NCBI GenBank assembly: GCA_964384825.1
Contig: CAYLMM010000087.1
Coordinates: forward strand, 1-7,402
Direction: 5' to 3'
Source of the DNA: CAYLMM01 sp964384825
GTDB taxonomy: Bacteria > Krumholzibacteriota > Krumholzibacteriia > LZORAL124-64-63
Length of the DNA: 7,402 bases
Below are positions 1 through 5,385 of the stretch, in pieces. Position numbers and translations under genes: made by a program. A model generated the notes under the pieces. The model searched no databases. It was not told the DNA's origin and worked only from the letters and a program-made list of their open reading frames with translations. The number at the start of each line of letters is the position of its first letter. The stretch's first letter is position 1.

Positions 1-46
1 TCTGCTCAACGCCGTGGTGGCGGGCGTATATGGCTACAGCCTGTAT
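1..46. other. Downstream flank of the protease gene, no feature recognised
   Basis: These 46 bases follow the TGA stop of the minus-strand protease gene and run to the window edge. On the minus strand I see only a 4-bp GGCT/AGCC mini-hairpin with no T-run, so no convincing terminator is visible. The plus-strand frame is open here (reading LLNAVVAGVYGYSLYS) but continues antisense through the protease gene, so I do not treat it as a gene. A neighbouring gene beyond the edge cannot be excluded. Confidence 0.4.
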
Positions 47-1894
47 TCACGCAACCGCATCGCTCCTGACTGGCAAAGTACGGTGCGTGTCGGGCGCGGT
101 ATTGATGATGCGAAGAGTCTTCCCGACCATACGCGCATCGCTCTGTTTCGCACCGAGCAGGATCAGGTACTCCCCGGCCCCCGGCGCGGGCCAGTCGACC
201 CGTTCCACGTTGTCGCGGCCGTTGAGGCCGCGATACGCCGGCAGGTCCGGGGCGGCGGGATCCAGCACCCAGGGCTGGACGCCGACGCCGGCGGCGGGAC
301 GCATCACCTTCAGTTCGAGATCGTTGACCAGCGTCGGATCGCCCGGATCCAGCGAAGGCGCCGGGACCGGGCCCGGGGGATCGGTCCAGCAGAGGGTGAC
401 CCGCAGGTCGTCGAGGCCGTCGACGTACAGATGAACCGTGTCGACGGCGCCGGAAACCAGCACCGATTCCCGCACCAGGCCGGGTTCCGGATCCGCCGCT
501 GCGGCCAGTTCCGCCGCCTTCTCGGCGTCCAGCAGGCCCCAGCCGAAACGATAGTCGGGGCCGGGAGCCGGACCGGATTCGCGGGCGGTATGCACCAGGA
601 TCCCCTTGACCGTGGCCGCGAGCGGCGGCGTCCCGCGGGACGTCGCCAACTGGTCGGAGACGATCGCCGCGGTGGCCGAAGCGGCCGCGGCCGCGCTCGA
701 AGTTCCGCTGTAGGACGCGTAGGCGGAAGCGTCGGCCGCCACCGGGCTCCAGACCCCCACGCCGCCGGCCACCAGGTCGGGCTTGATCCGGCCGTCGTCG
801 GTCGGCCCCCAGCTGCTGAACGGAGCCATCACGACATCGCCCGCCCCGCTGTATCCGTAGGGCAGATCCTCGACCGCGCCCACGGTCAGCACGTTCTTGG
901 CCACGCCGCGCCAGGCGATCGAATCGAAGCCGTCGGGCCCGCCGTCGGCCTCGCGGACCGCCGTGCTCGTCTGCCACGTCCCGCCCTGGAAGACGTAATG
1001 GGCTCCGCCGGACGCCGGACCGGTGTCGTCGCGGTCGTTGCCCGCCGATTTGACGATCAGGTAGCCCGGAGCGTTCCAGGCGATCTCGTCCCATTCCCGG
1101 GGCGTCTCGCCGTAGAAACCGAAGCCGTAATCGGCGGATCCGTTCACCGAGGGATCGCCGAACCAGTACCAGACGCCCGCTTCGGAATCGTGATGCCATC
1201 CGGCCAGGGTGCCGTAGCTGTGGTTCGAGACGCGCAGGCCCGCGGCCGCGGCGGTGGCCATTTCCGAGGAATCGCCGAGCCAGTCGTAGGCGTCGAGCCG
1301 GGCGGCGTAGGCGATCCCCTTGGCCATCGGGTCGGCGCCGGCCGCGATGATCGTGCCGGCGATGTGGGTGGCGTGGTCGCTTCCGGATTTGGCGCTGTCG
1401 ATCTGCAGGATCCGTCCGCCGAATTCCGAGTGGCCGACCAGCACCGCGCCCACGTCCCACAGGGCGATTTCGCCCTGGTCGTTGGCGCCGTCGAGATCCA
1501 GCCCGGACGAACCGCCGGGCCAGACGTGGTCGGCGTCGATGGTCCGGGCCGCATTGAGATTGTGGGCCGAAAAGACGCGCGGGCGGCCGCGGCGATCGAC
1601 GCCCATCAGGGCCGGGCCGCCGGTCGCGGCCGACGCCGACCAGGGCGCCCGTTCCAGGGACGCGAGGCGATCGAAGGCGGGGCCGCGCTCGGCGGCGTCG
1701 CGGGCGGCGGCGGCCGCCGCCAGGGCGGAAAGAGCTTCGCGGCGGGGAGCGGAAGAAGGGAGTTCGACCGGCGCCGTCGACACGGAGGCGACGGGCGCGC
1801 CCGCCGGCACGCATAGGAAAACGGCGGTCAGAACGGCCAGCAGCCATCCGAATCGCGATGAACGGGAGGATTTCGGGAAAAGGCGGTCGCTCAT
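47..1894 (-). CDS. Secreted subtilisin-like (S8) serine protease with C-terminal KP-43-type beta domain
   Basis: A 615-residue secreted serine endopeptidase. Residues 1-35 look like a Sec signal peptide: a K/R-rich start, a hydrophobic FGWLLAVLTAVFLCV core and AGA or VAS cleavage options; the Cys is not in a good lipobox. An Ala-rich stretch (about 36-90) may be a short propeptide. The S8 domain spans about 115-450: Asp147 (ALWDVG), His174 (DHATHIAG), oxyanion Asn286 (KSAGN), Ser399 (SGTSSAAA), and a conserved FSSWGPTDDGRIKPDL at 359-374. Residues 473-588 (CWTDPPG, LVNDLELKV, DNVERV) match the beta-jelly-roll domain of KP-43-type proteases. HATH and GTSSAAAAA depart from the usual HGTH and GTSMAAP, but the triad residues are present. 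The ATG at 1894 is chosen because GGAAGGA lies 11 nt upstream. A TTG at 1957 is in frame but lies 3 bp from the -10 box, so it probably precedes the transcript start. The gene stands alone, separated from the ABC operon by a terminator. The substrate is unknown. Confidence 0.93.
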   Translation of the reverse strand: MSDRLFPKSSRSSRFGWLLAVLTAVFLCVPAGAPVASVSTAPVELPSSAPRREALSALAAAAAARDAAERGPAFDRLASLERAPWSASAATGGPALMGVDRRGRPRVFSAHNLNAARTIDADHVWPGGSSGLDLDGANDQGEIALWDVGAVLVGHSEFGGRILQIDSAKSGSDHATHIAGTIIAAGADPMAKGIAYAARLDAYDWLGDSSEMATAAAAGLRVSNHSYGTLAGWHHDSEAGVWYWFGDPSVNGSADYGFGFYGETPREWDEIAWNAPGYLIVKSAGNDRDDTGPASGGAHYVFQGGTWQTSTAVREADGGPDGFDSIAWRGVAKNVLTVGAVEDLPYGYSGAGDVVMAPFSSWGPTDDGRIKPDLVAGGVGVWSPVAADASAYASYSGTSSAAAAASATAAIVSDQLATSRGTPPLAATVKGILVHTARESGPAPGPDYRFGWGLLDAEKAAELAAAADPEPGLVRESVLVSGAVDTVHLYVDGLDDLRVTLCWTDPPGPVPAPSLDPGDPTLVNDLELKVMRPAAGVGVQPWVLDPAAPDLPAYRGLNGRDNVERVDWPAPGAGEYLILLGAKQSDARMVGKTLRIINTAPDTHRTLPVRSDAVA

Positions 1895-1959
1895 CCCCAA
1901 CGGCGTCCTTCCGAAAGACCCCCGACCGGCGGGTCGAGGGTCACGGTGTTCATGCAATG

Positions 1960-1968
1960 ATTATACCA
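1960..1968 (-). promoter_or_regulatory. Extended -10 promoter of the protease gene
   Basis: On the minus strand this reads TGGTATAAT, a perfect TG-n-TATAAT extended -10 element. No good -35 is seen at 16-18 bp, which is common for extended -10 promoters. The expected transcript start near 1953 gives a leader of about 58 nt before the ATG at 1894. The site lies between the terminator of the ABC operon and the protease gene, as an independent promoter should. Confidence 0.7.
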
Positions 1969-2008
1969 CAAAAAATCGTGGCGGCATCAGCATCGAAAGG
2001 ATCGCGGC

Positions 2009-2044
2009 GGAAGAAAATCCGGCCCGGGGCGAAGGCCCCGGGCC
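2009..2044 (-). terminator. Intrinsic terminator of the ABC exporter operon
   Basis: A perfect 10-bp GC stem (GGCCCGGGGC 2021-2030 pairing with GCCCCGGGCC 2035-2044) has a 4-nt loop, CTTC on the minus strand. It begins 6 bp after the permease TGA (2051-2053). The minus strand continues GGATTTTCTTCC, a short imperfect T-run. The stem is symmetric, but T's follow only on the minus strand, so it reads as the end of the permease transcript. Confidence 0.75.
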
Positions 2045-2050
2045 GCGGGA

Positions 2051-3307
2051 TCAATCCGGGCTGCGGAGCATCTTCACGACGCTCTTCCAGGTCGGGGCGG
2101 ACCCGTGGGCCAGCACGCCGACGCGGTAGAGCTTTCCGGCCAGACGGGACAGCAGCCAGATGGAAACCCCCATCAGGACCCAGGACAGCACGATCTGCCA
2201 CAGGGGCGGCGTCTGCAGGCAGACCCGCATGAACATCAGGATGGGCGAGAACAGCGGGAACAGGCTCAGGGCCACGGCCACCGGCGCGTCGGGAGTCCGC
2301 AGGATCATCGACAGCAGCAGCATCGGGATCACGGCGAACATCACGATCGGGGTGGCGAACTGCTGCGACTCCTGCACGGTGTTGCAGAGCGCCCCGACGC
2401 CTGCGTAAAGCATGGCGAAGAGGAAGAATCCGAGCAGGAAGAAGACCAAAAACGAGATCAGGATCACAGGCGTGAACGACGAGCCGTCGAGCGTGAATCC
2501 CGCCACGGTCACGCCGCGGCCCGAGAGGTAGAAGATCGTGGCGGTCCAGATCGCGACCTGGGTCAGGCCGGCCAGGCCGATGCCCATCACCTTGCCGAAC
2601 ATCAGGTTGCGCGCCGGCACGCTCGAGAGGATGACCTCGACCACCCGGCTGCTCTTCTCCTCGATCACCCCGGTCAGGGTCTGCTGTCCGTAGATCACGA
2701 CCATCATGTAGAGGATCATGATCAGCGTCATGGCGAAGAGGAAGGCCGAGCCCTCGTCCTGATGGGTCTCCTCGCCCTCGGTGGTGAGCGTCTTGCGCTC
2801 CCACACGGTGCGGGCGGCCAGGTAGGCCTGCAGGCTGTCCGGCACGCCGGCGGTCCGGAAACGCGACTCGCGCAGGACGCGGTCCAGGGCCGGGCGCAGA
2901 TCGTCGAGCAGCAGCATCGCCGAAACCGATTTGGCGTAGAAGGTGCCGCGCGGATCGGCGAGGAACTCGGCGTCGACGACCACGCCGCTGTCGATCACCT
3001 CGTCCTGCAGCATGCCCCGCATCTCGTCCAGACCGTCGTCCAGGGTCCGGCCTTCGACGTTGATGGTGACCAGGGCGAAGTTCTCCTTGCCCATCTCGTC
3101 CAGAACCGTGCGCAGGGGCTCGATGACGCCGTTGGAGGGATCGATGATCCCGATGTTGCGCTGGTCGTCGGCGCCGCTGTCGGACAGCAGGATCGGCAGC
3201 CCGAGGCTCAGGGCCATCAGGGCGGGCAGCAGGATCGTGCCGATCAGGAAGCTCTTGGAACGGACGCGCTCCAGGTATTCGCGGCGGATGATCGCCAGGG
3301 TCTTCAT
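2051..3307 (-). CDS. ABC-2 type exporter permease (NatB/YhaP-like)
   Basis: A 418-residue inner-membrane permease of an ABC exporter. One membrane helix at about 20-42 follows the charged start (KTLAIIRREYLERVRSKSF, typical of the family). A large extracytoplasmic segment of about 145 residues (43-187) comes next, then a cluster of helices at about 188-208, 238-261, 280-305, 317-360 and 368-388. The cytoplasmic motif GVIEEKSSRVVEVILSSVP (213-231) followed by RNLMFGKVMG (233-242) is the hallmark of the NatB/YhaP branch (ABC2_membrane_3, COG1668), which includes sodium and drug or antibiotic exporters. The substrate cannot be read from sequence. The ATG overlaps the ATPase stop as ATGA (3307-3304), and GGAGGT sits 6 nt upstream (3314-3319), so the two genes are probably translationally coupled. 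A terminator follows directly. Confidence 0.92.
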   Translation of the reverse strand: MKTLAIIRREYLERVRSKSFLIGTILLPALMALSLGLPILLSDSGADDQRNIGIIDPSNGVIEPLRTVLDEMGKENFALVTINVEGRTLDDGLDEMRGMLQDEVIDSGVVVDAEFLADPRGTFYAKSVSAMLLLDDLRPALDRVLRESRFRTAGVPDSLQAYLAARTVWERKTLTTEGEETHQDEGSAFLFAMTLIMILYMMVVIYGQQTLTGVIEEKSSRVVEVILSSVPARNLMFGKVMGIGLAGLTQVAIWTATIFYLSGRGVTVAGFTLDGSSFTPVILISFLVFFLLGFFLFAMLYAGVGALCNTVQESQQFATPIVMFAVIPMLLLSMILRTPDAPVAVALSLFPLFSPILMFMRVCLQTPPLWQIVLSWVLMGVSIWLLSRLAGKLYRVGVLAHGSAPTWKSVVKMLRSPD

Positions 3308-4266
3308 GCGCGCACCTCCCCGGCGGCGACCTTTTCCCGTCGGCCGCGGACGGCGGCCAGGAAGATCTCGTCGAGAGTCGGACGGTTGGCCCGGAACAGC
3401 GACAGCGGGCCGGCGGCGGTCAGCGCCGGCAGCAGGGCCGCCGGATCGCTCCCCTTCTCCAGGATCAGCCGCCATTCGCCCTCGATCTTCTCGTTCAGCG
3501 TGACGCCGGGCAGGCCATCGGGCGGAGTCGATCCGTCGGCGTAGGCGACCCGCACGACTTCCAGCGGGAAAGCCCGCCGCACATCGTCGAGGCGCCCGTC
3601 GAGGATCTTCTCGCCGCCGTCGATCAGGCAGATGGCGTCGCAGATCTTCTCGGCCTCGGCCAGCATATGGGTCGAGAAGATGATCGTGCAGCCCCGCTCG
3701 CGCTCGGCCAGGATCAGCTCGCGCAGCAGGTCGATGTTCAGGGGATCGAGCCCGCTGAAGGGCTCGTCGAGGATCACCAGCTCGGGCCCGAAGTGGAAGG
3801 TGGCCGCGAACTGGATCTTCTGCTGCATGCCCTTGGAAAGGGCGTCGACCTTGCGGGGCCCCCATTCCGGCAGCCCGATCCGATCGAGCCACAGGTCGGC
3901 GCTCTCGGCCGCATCGCGCCGGGAAAGGCCCTTCAATTCGGCCAGGAACACCAGCTGCTCGCGGCAGGTCATCTTGCGGTAGAGGCCCCGCTCCTCGGGC
4001 AGGTAACCCACGCGGTCGAGATGGGCCCGGCTCAGGGGCCGCCCCTCGACCAGGATCTCGCCCGCATCCGGCGGCACGATGTTCATGATGCTGCGGATGG
4101 TGGTCGTCTTGCCGGCGCCGTTGGGTCCCAGGAATCCGTAGATGCAGCCCTTGGGGATCGTCATCGAGATCCCGCGGACCGCCCGCACCCCGCCGTAGCT
4201 CTTCTCGACGTCGCGCAGAGTGAGGATCCCGTCGCCCGCTCCGGGTGACGTGTTTGCTCCGCTCAT
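3304..4266 (-). CDS. ABC exporter ATP-binding protein (NatA-like)
   Basis: A 320-residue cytoplasmic ATPase that powers the permease encoded next to it. Visible in order are Walker A GPNGAGKTT (47-55), a Q-loop region reading VGYLPEERGLY (86-96) with Glu where most families have Gln (as I recall for NatA/YhaQ-type ATPases), signature LSKGMQQKI (143-151), Walker B and D-loop LVILDEPFSGLDP (163-175), and switch His200 (STH). The C-terminal extension after about residue 225, ending in PTLDEIFLAAVRG (296-308), resembles the DUF4162-type tail of this group. ATG 4266 is chosen because AAGGAGG lies just upstream, although the spacing of 3 nt is short, and because the 72-residue extension back to 4482 has no family similarity and runs through hairpins and a terminator. 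All catalytic motifs are intact. Confidence 0.93.
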   Translation of the reverse strand: MSGANTSPGAGDGILTLRDVEKSYGGVRAVRGISMTIPKGCIYGFLGPNGAGKTTTIRSIMNIVPPDAGEILVEGRPLSRAHLDRVGYLPEERGLYRKMTCREQLVFLAELKGLSRRDAAESADLWLDRIGLPEWGPRKVDALSKGMQQKIQFAATFHFGPELVILDEPFSGLDPLNIDLLRELILAERERGCTIIFSTHMLAEAEKICDAICLIDGGEKILDGRLDDVRRAFPLEVVRVAYADGSTPPDGLPGVTLNEKIEGEWRLILEKGSDPAALLPALTAAGPLSLFRANRPTLDEIFLAAVRGRREKVAAGEVRA

Positions 4267-4340
4267 GGGCCTCCTTCGGAGTGGCCGGAATTGGGTTCCA
4301 CGAAAAGGCTCTCGATTCATGGATCGGGAGCCGGTCTGAA

Positions 4341-4369
4341 AGAATAGGAGAGCCGAGACGGCGGTGCAA
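4341..4369 (-). promoter_or_regulatory. Possible sigma-70-like promoter of the ABC exporter operon
   Basis: On the minus strand TTGCAC (4369-4364), a 17-bp spacer and TATTCT (4346-4341) are correctly spaced for a vegetative promoter, but match the consensus only 3/6 and 4/6. It would start transcription near 4334, about 68 nt before the ATPase ATG. It lies downstream of the minus-strand terminator at 4394-4433, so if real it bypasses that terminator. Confidence 0.35.
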
Positions 4370-4393
4370 GGCGGAACGAAGGGCGGCGTAGGC

Positions 4394-4433
4394 AAAAAAA
4401 TGCTCGGAGCCACCCCCGCCGATGACCCCGAGC
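4394..4433 (-). terminator. Strong minus-strand terminator with no gene upstream
   Basis: The minus-strand RNA can form a 13-bp stem: 4433-4421 (GCUCGGGGUCAUC) with 4414-4402 (GGUGGCUCCGAGC), closing a 6-nt GGCGGG loop, followed by A and then seven U's (4400-4394). Three of the 13 pairs are G-U wobbles, which would become A-C mismatches in a plus-strand RNA, and T's follow only on this side. The structure is therefore directional. No minus-strand gene lies upstream, so it probably ends a small RNA or acts as an attenuator ahead of the ABC operon. Confidence 0.7.
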
Positions 4434-4440
4434 CGAGGAC

Positions 4441-4470
4441 ACCGGGCTCGTGAAGAATCCCGAGCCCGGT
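4441..4470. repeat. Perfect 10-bp inverted repeat (hairpin), first arm of a possible attenuator
   Basis: ACCGGGCTCG (4441-4450) and CGAGCCCGGT (4461-4470) are exact reverse complements around a 10-nt loop. No T-run follows on either side, so it is not an intrinsic terminator by itself. On the minus strand it sits just upstream of the T-tailed hairpin at 4394-4433 and shares the GGCTCG/CGAGCC core with it, so the two hairpins could exchange strands. Confidence 0.65.
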
Positions 4471-4502
4471 ACCCATACCCAAGCAGGAAATCTACCTGGG
4501 AA

Positions 4503-4520
4503 TTCTCACGAAAATGTCAC
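4503..4520 (+). promoter_or_regulatory. Pho-box-like site 1 (OmpR/PhoB-type tandem repeat)
   Basis: Two 7-mers, TTCTCAC and ATGTCAC, are separated by GAAA, giving an 11-bp period. The classic PhoB box is a CTGTCAT-type 7-mer repeated after a 4-bp A/T-rich spacer, so the layout matches the OmpR/PhoB regulator family whose member is encoded just downstream. Binding is inferred from this resemblance. Confidence 0.5.
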
Positions 4521-4543
4521 GGCCAGATGAAAAAACTCCATTT

Positions 4544-4560
4544 TGGCAAAAACTGGCAAA
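4544..4560 (+). repeat. TGGCAAA direct repeat, 10-bp period
   Basis: TGGCAAA occurs at 4544-4550 and again at 4554-4560, one helical turn apart, between the two Pho-box-like sites. The first copy overlaps TTGGCA, a possible -35 for the regulator gene. It may be a second operator or only part of the A-tract phasing. Confidence 0.4.
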
Positions 4561-4571
4561 GGGGACGATAC

Positions 4572-4589
4572 GTGATAGGTTTGTGACAC
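4572..4589 (-). promoter_or_regulatory. Pho-box-like site 2, opposite orientation
   Basis: On the minus strand the 7-mers GTGTCAC and CTATCAC are separated by AAAC, the same 7+4+7 layout as the site at 4503-4520. All four half-sites fit NTNTCAC. This site ends 61 bp before the regulator ATG and lies near both weak promoter options for that gene, which points to autoregulation. Confidence 0.5.
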
Positions 4590-4650
4590 CCATCGCGCAC
4601 AATCGATGAAGATTCGTGCTCCCGCCCCGTTCCGAGAGGAGTTCCGCTCC

Positions 4651-5370
4651 ATGTGCCCGGATGCAGCCCCTTGGATCCTGATCGTCGAGGACGATCGCGA
4701 CCTGGCCTCGCTGGTGGCCGCCCATCTGCAGCAGGAGGGCTTCCGGGTCCGCACCGCCCACGACGGTGCCGCGGGCCTGGAAACCATCTCGACCGGGGAG
4801 TGGGCCCTGGTGATCCTCGACTGGATGCTGCCGCGGATGACGGGCCTGGACCTGCTGCGCGCCATCCGGCAGAAGGACCCGGTGACCCCGGTGATGATGC
4901 TCACCGCGCGGAGCGACGAGGCGGACAAGGTGCTGGGCCTGGAGCTGGGCTGCGACGACTACGTCACCAAACCCTTCGGGCTGCGCGAACTGACCGCCCG
5001 GATCCGCAGCCTGCTGCGGCGCATGCGGCTGGCCGAGGAGATCGCGGCCGGCGCCGACCAGATGCGCCCCCTGGAATTCGGCGCACTGACCATCGAGCCG
5101 GCCAAGCGCCAGGTGATCGTCGACGGCCGGAGCGTGAATCTTACGCTCAAGGAATTCGACCTGCTGCATACCCTGGCCACCAAGCCCGGCCGCACCTTCT
5201 CGCGCGGGCAGCTGCTCGACCTGATCTGGGACCGCGACGCCGACGTCTACGAGCACACCGTCAACTCGCACATCAACCGCCTGCGCGGGAAGATCGAGGA
5301 GAATCCCAACCGTCCCCGCTACATCCTGACCGTGTGGGGCGCCGGGTACCGCTTCACCGACACCTACTGA
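4651..5370 (+). CDS. OmpR/PhoB-family response regulator
   Basis: A 239-residue cytoplasmic transcription factor. The receiver domain (about 7-122) has acidic pocket Glu13/Asp14, phospho-acceptor Asp57 (VILDWMLP), Thr85 (MLTA) and Lys107 (TKPF). A linker (about 123-138) leads to a winged-helix Trans_reg_C domain (about 139-236) with LTLKEFDLL, SRGQLLDLIW, VNSHINRLRGKI (recognition helix region) and the GAGYRF wing. All key residues are intact. ATG 4651 is chosen because GAGAGGAG lies 9 nt upstream and the receiver fold begins at about residue 7. An in-frame ATG at 4606 has no ribosome site. The kinase gene follows after 15 bp, so they form one operon. The upstream Pho-box-like sites suggest that it controls its own gene and perhaps the divergent ABC exporter. 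Target genes are inferred, and PhoB orthology is not claimed. Confidence 0.96.
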   Translation: MCPDAAPWILIVEDDRDLASLVAAHLQQEGFRVRTAHDGAAGLETISTGEWALVILDWMLPRMTGLDLLRAIRQKDPVTPVMMLTARSDEADKVLGLELGCDDYVTKPFGLRELTARIRSLLRRMRLAEEIAAGADQMRPLEFGALTIEPAKRQVIVDGRSVNLTLKEFDLLHTLATKPGRTFSRGQLLDLIWDRDADVYEHTVNSHINRLRGKIEENPNRPRYILTVWGAGYRFTDTY

Positions 5371-5385
5371 CCGGAACGAGGGACC

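Larger units (their letters stand above)
4267..4650. promoter_or_regulatory. Divergent regulatory region between the ABC exporter and the two-component system
   Basis: A 384-bp gap with no convincing gene. Its right part (about 4500-4610) is clearly richer in A/T than the surrounding coding DNA. It contains a weak promoter for the leftward ABC operon, two minus-strand hairpins ending in a T-run, two Pho-box-like sites, and a TGGCAAA tandem repeat. For the rightward regulator gene I see only weak promoter options: TTGGCA (4543-4548) with GATACG 18 bp later, or a CACAAT -10 (4598-4603) lacking a -35, which would suit an activator-dependent promoter. The choice between them cannot be made here. 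Confidence 0.7.

Noticed and set aside
14..1847. Long open frames on both strands across the protease gene (600 codons plus, 613 codons minus)
   Set aside because: They are Arg/Gly/Pro-rich or low-complexity translations caused by high GC, with no recognisable domains. The minus frame at 47-1894 carries intact S8 motifs and a signal peptide.
1895..1957. Upstream in-frame TTG start for the protease (21 extra residues)
   Set aside because: It lies 3 bp from the -10 box and probably precedes the transcript start, has no ribosome site, and would push the signal peptide inward.
2105..3544. Plus-strand open frame of 479 codons antisense to the exporter genes
   Set aside because: Its translation is His/Gln/Arg-rich without domains and it mirrors the codon structure of the permease and ATPase genes.
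4267..4482. N-terminal extension of the ATPase frame up to 4482
   Set aside because: The added 72 residues lack family similarity and run through hairpins, a T-run and a possible promoter. The ATG at 4266 has AAGGAGG just upstream.
4606..4650. Upstream ATG for the response regulator
   Set aside because: No ribosome site precedes it, and the ATG at 4651 has GAGAGGAG at 9 nt and gives the usual receiver start.
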